From an uncultured Campylobacter sp. (GTDB lineage: Bacteria; Campylobacterota; Campylobacteria; Campylobacterales; Campylobacteraceae), in assembly GCF_938030145.1 (NCBI RefSeq), contig NZ_CALHGM010000014.1, forward strand, positions 1-51,392: 51,392 nucleotides of DNA, in the 5' to 3' direction. The first letter of the stretch is position 1; the number at the start of each line of letters is the position of its first letter. Made by a program: the position numbers and the translations under genes. The notes below the pieces were generated by a model. That model did no database searches. It was not told the origin of the DNA and was given only the letters and a program-made list of their open reading frames with translations. Below, in pieces: positions 17,610 to 26,011 of the stretch.

Positions 17610-18539
17610 TTGGAAAATAGAACTTCATATACGATAGTAGGCGCATTTGTTATGATCTGCGTCGCGGCTCTTACGGCGTTTATGTGGTGGATGCTTACAA
17701 AGACTGATCGCGGCGAGAGCTATCGCTCCTACTATATCCACACAAAAGAGCTTCCCGTAGGCATTAAGGAGAATTCCGAGGTTAAATTTATCGGCGTAAA
17801 TGCGGGCATCATCAAAAGTATCGACTTTGCCGATATCGAAAATGCGATCATCGAGATTGAAATTTCGGTAAAAAGCAAGCTACCGATCTCGCAAGATAGC
17901 GTCGCCAAGGTAGAATCTCAAGGCATCAGCGGAATCGCGTTTATAAATATCACGAAAGGAAGCGGTAAGCTTTTTCCGCCGAATGATAAAAAGCCGATAA
18001 TTGCGCTGGATAAAACGCTTCTTGATAAAATCGGCTCCAAAGCCGAAGTCATCACCGATAGCGTGAGTGAGATGATCTTTAAAATTAATGGGCTGTTGTC
18101 TAAGCAAAATACCGATAAAGTGGATAGAATTCTATCTTCGATGGATAAATTTAGCGCTGAGCTAAGTGATGAGAAAAAATTCCAAAGTCTAGACGCACTG
18201 CTTGCTAACGTAAATGCTCTCATAGCAAATTTAAACGAGCGCGAGAAGGAGCTAGACGCACTGCTAGATAATCTAAACGCCTTTGCCGTGAGTGCTGCCA
18301 ATCTATCGAATTCACTGGATAAAACCGCAGGTATCATCACTAAGCGTATCGATCGCGGCGAGTACAATCTAAAAGCGATCTTGGATCCTACGCTTGAGGA
18401 GGCAAAAAACACTCTTCGCGAGCTAAAAAAATCGCTTAGAGAATTCCAAGGTGCGATGTTTAGGCTAGAGGACAATCCTTACGATTTCTTTTTCAAAGAC
18501 ACTTCTAAAGGCGCGGATCGCGACGATAAAAAGGAATAA
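17610..18539 (+). CDS. mlaD: MCE-domain lipid-binding protein MlaD
   Basis: A 309-residue periplasm-facing protein. One transmembrane anchor (about 8-28, including ALTAFMWWML) is followed by an MCE domain (about 40-125; VGIKENSEVKFIGVNAG and KVESQGISGIAFINI are characteristic). A long predicted coiled-coil/helical C-terminal part follows (about 150-290, with LDALLANVNALIANLNE repeats). MlaD rings receive phospholipids next to the MlaE permease. The start is TTG with AGGAGA upstream. The next gene begins 2 bp after the stop. No mlaC-like periplasmic carrier is present nearby. Confidence 0.9.
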   Translation: MENRTSYTIVGAFVMICVAALTAFMWWMLTKTDRGESYRSYYIHTKELPVGIKENSEVKFIGVNAGIIKSIDFADIENAIIEIEISVKSKLPISQDSVAKVESQGISGIAFINITKGSGKLFPPNDKKPIIALDKTLLDKIGSKAEVITDSVSEMIFKINGLLSKQNTDKVDRILSSMDKFSAELSDEKKFQSLDALLANVNALIANLNEREKELDALLDNLNAFAVSAANLSNSLDKTAGIITKRIDRGEYNLKAILDPTLEEAKNTLRELKKSLREFQGAMFRLEDNPYDFFFKDTSKGADRDDKKE

Positions 18540-18541
18540 AG

Positions 18542-19105
18542 ATGAAAAATTTTATAAAGTTTACGCTTGCTGCGACGCTGGCGGCGATATTTTTAGGCGG
18601 CTGCTTAGCTAAGCAGGCTAAGCCATACACCTACTACGAGCTGCGTTATGATCAAAAGCGCTGCGTAAATCCTAGCGGTGCACGCAAAAATGTCTTTATC
18701 GACACTATCACGGCGACCGATCTCGTCGATAGGCGGGATATTTTAATAGTGGATTTTAGAAACCGAACGCGGTTCGCAAGCGACGCCAAATTTATCACGA
18801 TGCCTAGCGAGATGGTATATAAGGCGCTGCTAGATGCGGCATTTTCCACCTGCTCGCTAAATCCAATCTTCGTGCCAAAAGAGCGGGATTTACGCCTAAA
18901 AACCAGTATCGTAGCGCTTCAGATCAATAACGATCAAGCAACCGTCACGATGGGATATGAAATTTTAAATTCTTTAGAAAGCATAAAATCAGGCATCGTC
19001 ACTAAGCGCGTTTTCGTGCCTGATCCTAGCTCGCAAAGCATTTATAATGCCCTAAATTTAGCGCTTAATGAGAGCATAAACGAAATTTTAAAGGCTCTTA
19101 GATGA
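18542..19105 (+). CDS. ABC-type transport auxiliary lipoprotein
   Basis: A 187-residue lipoprotein with signal peptide and lipobox FLGGC (Cys21). The body (YYELRYDQKRC, then VDRRDILIVDFRNRTRFASDAKF) matches the auxiliary component that accompanies MlaD-type transporters (DUF330/PqiC-like), probably linking the MCE assembly to the outer membrane. It follows mlaD by 2 bp and overlaps ruvA by 4 bp (ATGA), so translation is likely coupled. Confidence 0.8.
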   Translation: MKNFIKFTLAATLAAIFLGGCLAKQAKPYTYYELRYDQKRCVNPSGARKNVFIDTITATDLVDRRDILIVDFRNRTRFASDAKFITMPSEMVYKALLDAAFSTCSLNPIFVPKERDLRLKTSIVALQINNDQATVTMGYEILNSLESIKSGIVTKRVFVPDPSSQSIYNALNLALNESINEILKALR

Positions 19106-19656
19106 TAGCGGCAATCGAAGGAATTATCACGCGCAAGGAGCCCACTGCTTGCGTCATTAAATGCGCTAGCGGCGTGAGCTACGCTCTTTCATTGTCATTA
19201 AATACCTCCGCGAAGCTCACGCAGGGCAAGCTGACCGAGCTTGCGTGCGTACAAATTCTGCGCGAGGATGCCGATTCGCTGTATGGGTTTTTAGACGAGA
19301 GTGAAAAAAGGATGTTTGAAACTCTAATCAAGCTTAGCGGTGTAGGTGCAAGCACGGCGATGGCGGTTTGCTCGACGCTCGCTCCGCAGGATTTCGCGCG
19401 TTGCGTAGCTACGGGGGATGCTGCGACGCTAACTTCAGTTCCGGGCATAGGCCCAAAGACCGCTAGACGGATCATTGCCGAACTAGGCGATGCGAAGCTA
19501 ATGGAATTCGGTCCTAGCGAGACTTATAAGAACGAAGCGGCATCCGCGCTACAAAGCCTTGGATTTAAGCGCGATAAGATCAATCAAATCTTAGCGGGAT
19601 GCAGCAGCACGAATACGTCAGATCTTGTCAAAGAGGCGTTAAAAAAATTAGCGTAG
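19102..19656 (+). CDS. ruvA: Holliday junction branch migration protein RuvA
   Basis: A 184-residue RuvA, slightly shorter than the usual 190-200. It has an N-terminal OB domain (about 1-62), paired helix-hairpin-helix motifs (LSGVGASTAMAV and VPGIGPKTARRIIAEL) and a C-terminal RuvB-binding domain (about 137-184, ALQSLGFKRDKI). RuvA tetramers bind Holliday junctions and load RuvB. By hand the gene carries only two RAATTY sites, a contrast to the flanking gaps. It is coupled to the lipoprotein gene and followed 23 bp later by ddl. Confidence 0.95.
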   Translation: MIAAIEGIITRKEPTACVIKCASGVSYALSLSLNTSAKLTQGKLTELACVQILREDADSLYGFLDESEKRMFETLIKLSGVGASTAMAVCSTLAPQDFARCVATGDAATLTSVPGIGPKTARRIIAELGDAKLMEFGPSETYKNEAASALQSLGFKRDKINQILAGCSSTNTSDLVKEALKKLA

Positions 19657-19679
19657 AAAATAAAATTTGAAGGAAAACA

Positions 19680-20711
19680 ATGAAATTTGGCTTAGTTTTT
19701 GGAGCTCAAAGCTATGAGCACGAAGTAAGTATCATCTCGGCAATCGCCGTCAAAAATGCCCTAAAAGGCTGGGACTTGGAGTTTGTATTTTGCGATAAAA
19801 ATCGTAAATTTTACCGCATTGAGGATAAAAATATGCGCGCGGCATATTTTAAGCAGGGCGGCTATGCTAAAGCAAAAGAGCTTAGCATCGGTGCGGGCGG
19901 ATTTTTTGAGAGTGGAATGTTTAGCAAAAGCATGCTAGAAGTCGGCACATATATCAATCTAATCCATGGCTGCGACGGCGAGGATGGCAAAATGGCGGCG
20001 CTATTTGAGTTTTTTGGCATCCCTTATATCGGACCTCGCATAGAAGCTAGCGTGCTAAGCTATAATAAAATTTTAACCAAGCACCTAGCTGCAATCGCAA
20101 ATGTAAAAACCTTGCCGTATGAGATCGTAAATCGTACTAGTCTGCCTAATTTTAATTTTCCGATCATCGTTAAGCCCGCTCATTTGGGCTCTAGCATCGG
20201 AATTTCGATAGCCAAGAACGAAAGCGAGTTTAGCTATACGCTGGATCAGGCTTTTGAGCTGGACGACAGCGCGATCGTAGAGCCATACTGGGAAAACGTA
20301 AAGGAATTCAATCTCGCAGGCGCTAAAATAGACGGCAAAATCGTATTTTCAAACATCGAAGAGCCGAAAAAAGAGGGCTATTTAAATTTCGATCGTAAAT
20401 ATTTGGATTTTTCGCGTAGTGGCGCGATCGAGCCCGCTCGTCCTGGCGCTTTGCTAGAGGGCAAGATGAAAGACGCCTTTACGCGGCTTTATAACGCAGG
20501 ATCATTCGATGGCGCGCTCATTCGCTGTGATTTTTTTGAAAAAGAGGGCGAAATTTATCTAAACGAGATAAATCCAAATCCGGGCAGCCTCGCAAACTAC
20601 CTATTTGACGATTTCTCCGAGGTTTTAGCAGCTCTTGCTTCGTCGCTGCCACCGATGAGGCAGATCCCTGTAAGCTACGAGCTGATCACCAAAATCACCG
20701 CTAATAAGTAG
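19680..20711 (+). CDS. ddl: D-alanine--D-alanine ligase
   Basis: A 343-residue ATP-grasp ligase that joins two D-Ala for peptidoglycan precursors. Seen: N-terminal FGAQSYEHEVSIISA (the Ddl GGxSxEHEVS-type motif), IHGCDGEDGKMAALFE (HGxxGEDG), VKPAHLGSSIGIS, and NEINPNPGSL at the metal-binding end. Start ATG with AAGGA. Order ruvA-ddl-(antitoxin-like)-hydrolase-murF is shared with C. jejuni; ddl and murF act in consecutive steps. Confidence 0.95.
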   Translation: MKFGLVFGAQSYEHEVSIISAIAVKNALKGWDLEFVFCDKNRKFYRIEDKNMRAAYFKQGGYAKAKELSIGAGGFFESGMFSKSMLEVGTYINLIHGCDGEDGKMAALFEFFGIPYIGPRIEASVLSYNKILTKHLAAIANVKTLPYEIVNRTSLPNFNFPIIVKPAHLGSSIGISIAKNESEFSYTLDQAFELDDSAIVEPYWENVKEFNLAGAKIDGKIVFSNIEEPKKEGYLNFDRKYLDFSRSGAIEPARPGALLEGKMKDAFTRLYNAGSFDGALIRCDFFEKEGEIYLNEINPNPGSLANYLFDDFSEVLAALASSLPPMRQIPVSYELITKITANK

Positions 20712-20720
20712 CAAATCGTT

Positions 20721-20754
20721 TAAAATTTTACGCTAAATTTTGCGTAAAATTTTA
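20721..20754. terminator. Perfect 13-bp hairpin between ddl and the Phd-like gene
   Basis: TAAAATTTTACGC (20721-20733) and GCGTAAAATTTTA (20742-20754) flank an 8-base loop that is itself TAAATTTT. There is no T-run afterwards. It may attenuate read-through from ddl, or simply be an inverted pair of the AAATTT repeat. Confidence 0.6.
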
Positions 20755-20770
20755 CCCCAAAGGTCGAGCC

Positions 20771-20989
20771 ATGATAAATCAAGACGAAATTTACACTGCT
20801 ACCGAGATCGTGCGCAACTTCAGCACCGTTTTTAACAAGATCAAAAACCAAGAAATCAAAAAAGCCCTGATCGTCAAAAACAACAAATTCGAAGCCGTAA
20901 TGATTAGTATGAGCGAGTTTGAGCGGCTCGAAAAAGCAGTCGAGCTACTCAAGGCCGTTTACGCCAAAAGGAGCGGCGGTGGCGAGTAA
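20771..20989 (+). CDS. Phd/YefM-family antitoxin-like small protein
   Basis: A 72-residue protein with the Phd/YefM fold pattern: YTATEIVRNFSTVFNKIKNQ, then KALIVKNNKFEAVMISMSEFERLE. Such proteins are normally DNA-binding antitoxins of type II modules. No Doc/YoeB/RelE-like toxin is adjacent; the next gene is an alpha/beta hydrolase that overlaps it by 11 bp. From memory a protein of this kind also sits between ddl and the hydrolase in C. jejuni. It may be an orphan regulator of the cell-wall cluster rather than half of a toxin system. Confidence 0.7.
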   Translation: MINQDEIYTATEIVRNFSTVFNKIKNQEIKKALIVKNNKFEAVMISMSEFERLEKAVELLKAVYAKRSGGGE

Positions 20990-21710
20990 GGAGCTCGTCT
21001 GCGGCGGCGAAAGCTACAAGATCAGCTACGAAATTTCAAACCTGCAGCGTGCCGAATATATTTTGGTGCTGCACGGCTGGGGCGCAAACAAGGCGCTTAT
21101 GTCTAGAGTTTTTGCGGACAAATTTCGCCGTTACGCGATAGTGTGCGTCGATCTGCCGGGATTTGGCGCCAGCTCGCAGCCCGCGCACGCCCTTGGCAGC
21201 GAGGATTACGCGGAGATTATGCGCGCCTTTATCGCGGCTTTGGGCAAGCAGCCCGAGGCGATCATGGGGCACAGCTTCGGCGGCAAGATCGCTGCATTGC
21301 TGGCTCCGCGCAATCTCATACTGCTAAGCAGCGCCGGTATCATCGAGCCCAAGCCCTTTGCCGTGCGCGCCAAAATCGCGATTTTTAAAATTTTAAAAAG
21401 ACTTGGACTGGCGGGGCTTTGGCGCGCGTTTGCGAGCAAGGATGCCGCAGGTATGAGCGAGGTGATGTACGGCACGCTAAAAAACGTCGTAAATGAGGAC
21501 TTCCGCGATATTTTTTCCGCGCTAAGCCCGCAAAATGCGCTCATCTTTTGGGGTAAGGACGATCGCGCCACTAGCCTAAAAAGCGGCGAGCTGATCCACT
21601 CGCTCATTAAAAACAGCAAATTTTATCCGCTGACGGGGGATCACTTTTTCTTTTTGCAAAGCGCGGATTTTATTGGCGAGCAGATCGAAAAGGAGCTTAG
21701 CGGCAGCTAA
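20979..21710 (+). CDS. Alpha/beta hydrolase
   Basis: A 243-residue hydrolase. The nucleophile elbow is GHSFGG (MGHSFGGKIAAL), the oxyanion region is LHGWGAN, and the late catalytic Asp and His lie around WGKDDRA and TGDHFFF. The substrate is unknown. I use GTG at 20979 because AAAAGGAG stands five bases upstream; a reading from 20919 lies inside the upstream gene without a ribosome site. It overlaps the Phd-like gene, and the order is conserved in C. jejuni before murF. Confidence 0.85.
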   Translation: MASKELVCGGESYKISYEISNLQRAEYILVLHGWGANKALMSRVFADKFRRYAIVCVDLPGFGASSQPAHALGSEDYAEIMRAFIAALGKQPEAIMGHSFGGKIAALLAPRNLILLSSAGIIEPKPFAVRAKIAIFKILKRLGLAGLWRAFASKDAAGMSEVMYGTLKNVVNEDFRDIFSALSPQNALIFWGKDDRATSLKSGELIHSLIKNSKFYPLTGDHFFFLQSADFIGEQIEKELSGS

Positions 21711-22551
21711 ATTTAACGATTTGGCGCCGCGCTAAATTTAAAGCGAAACGCGATTTGGTGTAAATTTTAAAATTTAGCCGCGAAATTTTAGCGCTGCTAA
21801 AAATCGCGCTTTAGATGTAAAAACAGATCATGCGAAAGGCAAGAGTGGACGCATTTTAAAAAGCGTTTCAATGCGGCGCTTTAGTGCAGTTCGCCCGCGT
21901 TTTAAAATTTTGAAATCTGTTTGCGTCAAAGATCGCGAACCGAAGCGTAAATTTAGATTACAAAGTCGCGGGCACGCAGCACATATTTAAAATTTAGCGG
22001 CGTAAAATCCGCTCTTTGGGCGCGCAGTATAAAACGCAAAACTCAAATTGCGGCGTGCCGCGTTAAATTTTAAAATTTTACGCCGTGGCGGGTTGTTTCC
22101 GCTCTGCGCTCGCGATTGCGGCAGCCGTACAAGATGCGGCGAAACCGCTGCGTGCACCGCAAGCGGGCAATTAAATTTAGTCGCACCGCGCCATGTATTT
22201 ACCGCGACATAAGGTCTATGTGCCGTAAATAATGCAAATCATTGCGCGAGATAGGGCTCGATGTCGCAATATGCGCAGCGTGCAAAAAATTTCAGGTCGC
22301 GAAAGATAGATGCTGCGCGGTATCGAAAACGGGTCAGCGCGCGGCAGCGTAAATTTATCTAGCGCGGCTCGTGTAGCTTTTGCGAGAGCGTGAATTTGCG
22401 AGCACGCGAATTTTGTAAAATAGAATTTGCAAAGCGATAATTCGTAAAATTTACAAATGAAGCCAAATGCCGGTTAGCCCGAGCTCGCCGCATTTTGCCC
22501 ACACAGGCTTGCAGAGCGGGCGCGTAAATTTATAAAAAGGAATTTTAAAAG
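21711..22551. repeat. 841-bp non-coding gap before murF
   Basis: No gene is supportable. Strings such as AAATTTTAAAATTTAGC and TTAAATTTTAAAATTTTACGCC recur, interspersed with GC-rich words. The first 80 bp have TAAATTTA twice. The last 100 bp lead into the murF ribosome site AAAGGA. No tRNA or clear promoter was found. Confidence 0.6.
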
Positions 22552-24348
22552 ATGAATATAATATTTTTGATCGCGCACGCGGCATTCGTCCTACTGCTGG
22601 GCTTTTATCTGATCACCTGCCTGCAGTGGTTTTCGTACAAGCCCGCGCGCATTATCTTTCACTTCACCAAGCCCGCGTGGCACCTCTATTTTTTGATTTT
22701 GCCGCTGGCGGCGTATTTTGGCTGCGAGATCGCGGCGAGCCTTTGCGCGGCTAAATTCGGCGCCGCGCCCCTCTATGCCTTGCATGCCGCTAAAATTCTA
22801 ATCGTCGCAGCCTACGCACTCGCGCTGTGGCTTTGGCAAAGAGGGTTAGATAAAAAGCTCGTCTTTACGCCGCGCGTGAAGCGATTTTTTGCGATTTTGG
22901 CGGTTTGTGTGTTTAGCTTTAACGCCGCGTTTTATGCCGCGGGGGGCCCGATTTTGCCGATCTTTTTACCGCTTGGCGCGGGCCTTGCGGCGAGCTTTGC
23001 TTACGAGCGGGCGCAGGCTGCGAAATTTAAGGCTGCCGCGCGCAAAAAACTGGCCTCGATGCCCTCGCTTACGATCATTCAGATCACCGCGAGCTACGGC
23101 AAGACAAGCATTAAAAACTTCTTGTATCAAATTTTAAAAAACGACTTTCGCTGCTACAAGACGCCGCGCTCGGTAAACACGCTAGCAGGGCTAGTGCGCG
23201 ACGTAAACGAGGCGCTACCCGCAGATACGCAGATATACATCGCCGAAGCAGGCGCCAGGCTAAGCGGCGACATCGCCGAGATCACCGAATTTTTGGCGCC
23301 GCAGATCGTCGTCGTGGGCGAGATCGGCGCGCAACATATCGAGTATTTCAAAAGCATTGAAAACATCCGTAAAACGAAGCTCGAAGCGCTAACAAGCGTG
23401 AGGCTAAAGCATGCGTTTTTGCACAGCTCCACGCAAAAAAGCGCGGACGAGCGCGTCACGATCTACGACGAGGGGCTGGAAATTTGCGGCGCGGATCTGG
23501 ACGGGATAAAATTTAGCCTTAGCTTGAGCGATGATGAAAGCGGTGCGAGCAGAGAAAATTCTGCGCTGCACGTAGGCACATCTGCCGCAGAGGGCGAAGA
23601 GCAGGGCGATTTGAGCCTAGATACAGGCAGCGCGATATACGCAGAAAAAGACAAAAATTCTAAAAATTACGGCGCCGATTTTGACGAAGTAAATTCCGTA
23701 TTCTGCGCCGAACGGAGCGAGCAAGAATTTTACGAACAAGCCGCCCGCGCTGCTAGCGACGATAAAATTTGCAGCGACAGAGAGCAGGGCACGCAAGAGG
23801 CTCCAAACGAGCATAAAATTTTAAACGGGCGGAGCGAACAAGGAAAGAGACACGAGTTTTTCGCGCCGATTTTGGGTAAATTTAACGCCGCAAATCTCGC
23901 CGCGTGTATAAAGATCGCGCGATTTTTGGGTCTTAGCGCAGATAAGATCAAAAGCCGCGTCACGCATGTTAGCGCCGTCGAGCACCGCCTCGCGCGTCTC
24001 GATGCGGGCGGCAAAATCATCATCGACGATAGCTTCAACGGCAATCTAAGCGGCATGCTGCAAAGCTACGAGCTGATGCGAAGCTACGGCGGGCGCAAGG
24101 TCATCATCACGCCGGGCATCGTCGAGAGCACGCGCGAGGACAACGAGACGTTAGGCGCTAAGATCGATGAAATTTTTGATCTCGCGATCATCACGGGCGA
24201 GCTAAATTCTGAGGTGCTGCAAAGCAGGATCGATCCCGCAAAGACTATGGTCTTGAAAGACAAGCGCGATCTGCAGCGGGTTTTGAGCGAAAATACGCAC
24301 AGCGGCGATCTAATTTTGTTTTCAAACGACGCGCCGAGCTTCATTTAA
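22552..24348 (+). CDS. murF: UDP-MurNAc-tripeptide--D-Ala-D-Ala ligase MurF with a large insertion
   Basis: This ligase adds D-Ala-D-Ala to the UDP-MurNAc tripeptide. At 598 residues it is about 110 longer than expected. It has the epsilonproteobacterial N-terminal extension with several hydrophobic segments (about 1-150), the ATP loop ITASYGKTSIKNF (about 181-193), and the Mur middle-domain pattern (SVNTLAGLVRDVN, YIAEAGARLSGDI, GEIGAQHIEYF). At about 325-435 an acidic S/E/D/N-rich segment interrupts the domain. The family sequence resumes at APILGKFNAANLAACIKIA and runs through DDSFNGNLSGMLQSYE to the end. The insert is in frame and its DNA carries AAATTT/GAATTT sites. Confidence 0.9.
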   Translation: MNIIFLIAHAAFVLLLGFYLITCLQWFSYKPARIIFHFTKPAWHLYFLILPLAAYFGCEIAASLCAAKFGAAPLYALHAAKILIVAAYALALWLWQRGLDKKLVFTPRVKRFFAILAVCVFSFNAAFYAAGGPILPIFLPLGAGLAASFAYERAQAAKFKAAARKKLASMPSLTIIQITASYGKTSIKNFLYQILKNDFRCYKTPRSVNTLAGLVRDVNEALPADTQIYIAEAGARLSGDIAEITEFLAPQIVVVGEIGAQHIEYFKSIENIRKTKLEALTSVRLKHAFLHSSTQKSADERVTIYDEGLEICGADLDGIKFSLSLSDDESGASRENSALHVGTSAAEGEEQGDLSLDTGSAIYAEKDKNSKNYGADFDEVNSVFCAERSEQEFYEQAARAASDDKICSDREQGTQEAPNEHKILNGRSEQGKRHEFFAPILGKFNAANLAACIKIARFLGLSADKIKSRVTHVSAVEHRLARLDAGGKIIIDDSFNGNLSGMLQSYELMRSYGGRKVIITPGIVESTREDNETLGAKIDEIFDLAIITGELNSEVLQSRIDPAKTMVLKDKRDLQRVLSENTHSGDLILFSNDAPSFI

Positions 24349-24589
24349 GGGGCTTTGACGATACGGCTTGCTCTGCTAGCGGCATACGGCGCGATTTAGC
24401 AAGCGTATTTTTGAGCAAAGGCTTTGAGCGGGTGCGGCGAGCGATTTAAACGCGATCTATCGGGCGATTAGTTTGAGCTGCATCGCGATCTGTTTAAATA
24501 AAAGTCCTATGCGGCAAAATTTCGGCGCGCCGAGATCGGCTCGCGTTTTGGCGAGTTAAAATTTTAAATCAAAAATTTAAAGGAAAGCT

Positions 24590-25270
24590 ATGGATCTACG
24601 AGAAAAGATGCTAGGGCAGCTGCGAGCGCTAAGCGAGGAGAAATTTGCGAAATTTTCGCAGCGCCTAATACCCGCGCCGCAGATTTTAGGCGTGCGCACT
24701 CCCGCACTGCGTGCGCTTGCCCGCAAAAGCTTCGCCGCTTTGGGTGGAGCAGATGAAGCGCGGCGCAAGCTGCAAAATTATAAGCCCGTTTTTCACGAGG
24801 AGTTTGTGCTAAAGGGCTTTTTTATAATGCTTTTGAAGCAGGATGAGGCGAAATTCGCGCTCGCGAGCGATTTTATCAAAACGATGCCTAATTGGGCGGT
24901 TTGCGATATGTTCGCTCCGAAATTCAGAGACGCCGCTTTTGCGGACGCGCTACTAAAGCAGGCTAAGGGTGGCACGGACGAGTTTGAGAGGCGATTTTTC
25001 TACGTTTATTTTATGCAAAATATGGACGCGATCTCGCCCGAGGAGTTTTTTGAAATTTGCGCCGCCGAAAGCGACGAGCGGTACTACGTGCAGATGGGTG
25101 CGGCGTGGGTGATAGCCGAGATGTTTATCAAACAGCGCGAGATCTCGCTTGCGTTTTTGGAGAGTAAGCGGACGGCTAAATTTATCCAAAACAAGGCGAT
25201 ATCGAAGATCCGCGATAGTTTTCGCGTAAGCAAAGCCGACAAGGAGGCGCTTTTGAAATATAAAATTTAA
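24590..25270 (+). CDS. AlkD-like DNA alkylation repair protein
   Basis: A 226-residue all-helical HEAT-like protein of the DNA alkylation repair family (AlkC/AlkD type). The hallmark segment TMPNWAVCDMF carries the Trp and Asp that lie at the DNA-facing cleft in AlkD. YYVQMGAAWVIAEMF and the C-terminal QNKAISKIRDSFRV also fit the family. AlkD removes N3- and N7-alkylated purines, but related members may be non-catalytic. Start ATG with AAAGGA. It is an isolated gene between murF and an FMN-binding protein. Confidence 0.85.
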   Translation: MDLREKMLGQLRALSEEKFAKFSQRLIPAPQILGVRTPALRALARKSFAALGGADEARRKLQNYKPVFHEEFVLKGFFIMLLKQDEAKFALASDFIKTMPNWAVCDMFAPKFRDAAFADALLKQAKGGTDEFERRFFYVYFMQNMDAISPEEFFEICAAESDERYYVQMGAAWVIAEMFIKQREISLAFLESKRTAKFIQNKAISKIRDSFRVSKADKEALLKYKI

Positions 25271-25368
25271 CCGAGGCGGAAAGTGGCGGAGGCAGTTAGA
25301 TTTCAGTTACGCGCGGGGGCTTGTCAGCCAAAATCGCGAGCTTTAAAATGTAAATTTAAGGAGAGAAA

Positions 25369-25737
25369 ATGTTTAGCAAGGAATTTTTGGAGATTTTAAA
25401 TTACGAATGCGCCGTGGGTATCGCTACCTGCGCGCAGGGCGAGGCTCATATCAGCAATACGTGGAACAGATATCTCGTCATTAAGGGTGATCGCATCCTC
25501 ATCCCCGCTGCGGGTATGAAAAAGACGCAAAGCAACGTGGAGGCTAATCCGAACGTCGAGCTTAGCGTCGCAACGAAGGAGCTAGCAGGCAGGTTCGGAG
25601 CGGGGCGTGGCTTTGTAGTTAAGGGCACAGCGCGTTTTATTGATAGCGGTGCGGAGTTTGAAGAAACGAAGGCGAAATTTCCGTTTGCTACGAGGCTACT
25701 TGAAATCACGGCTAGTAGCGTAAAACAGGTGCTGTAA
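25369..25737 (+). CDS. Pyridoxamine 5'-phosphate oxidase-like FMN-binding protein
   Basis: A 122-residue single-domain split-barrel protein. EFLEILNYECAVGIATCAQGEAHISNTWNRYLVI matches small flavin-binding PNPOx-like proteins, as does KGTARFIDSG near the end. It is too short for a true PdxH. The partner and substrate are unknown. Start ATG with AAGGAGA upstream. Repeat-rich gaps lie on both sides. Confidence 0.75.
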   Translation: MFSKEFLEILNYECAVGIATCAQGEAHISNTWNRYLVIKGDRILIPAAGMKKTQSNVEANPNVELSVATKELAGRFGAGRGFVVKGTARFIDSGAEFEETKAKFPFATRLLEITASSVKQVL

Positions 25738-26011
25738 GCCAAGCGGCGCAGTTTGGGTGGAATTTACGGATGAAATTCCCGATGGAATTCCGCCGCAAGC
25801 TTTGTGATGGAATTCCGCCGTGAAATTTTATCGGTAGAATTTCAAAGTTAGTAAAATTTTATCGATGAAATTTCGCTTCGCCGCGAAATTTTAAAGCGGG
25901 CGAAATTTTAAAGTTAATAAAATTTCAAAGCCTCAAAATTTCGAAGTTTGCAAGATCCATAAATCTCGCTCAAATTTTTAGAACGTAAATTTACGTATTG
26001 AAAGGAAAAGT
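25738..26011. repeat. Short gap with repeated GATGGAATTCCGCCG and AAATTT motifs
   Basis: 'gatggaattccgccg' occurs twice (about 25781 and 25807), followed by a run of GAAATTTTA/AAATTTCA units up to about 25960. No gene was seen. The SDR ribosome site AAAGGA is at the end. Confidence 0.65.

Noticed and set aside
20919..20978. N-terminal extension of the hydrolase
   Set aside because: It lies inside the Phd-like gene in another frame; GTG 20979 has a strong AAAAGGAG site.
21711..22551. Possible small RNA or tRNA in the gap before murF
   Set aside because: No cloverleaf, no promoter/terminator pair and no conserved stem found by eye; only AAATTT-type repeats.
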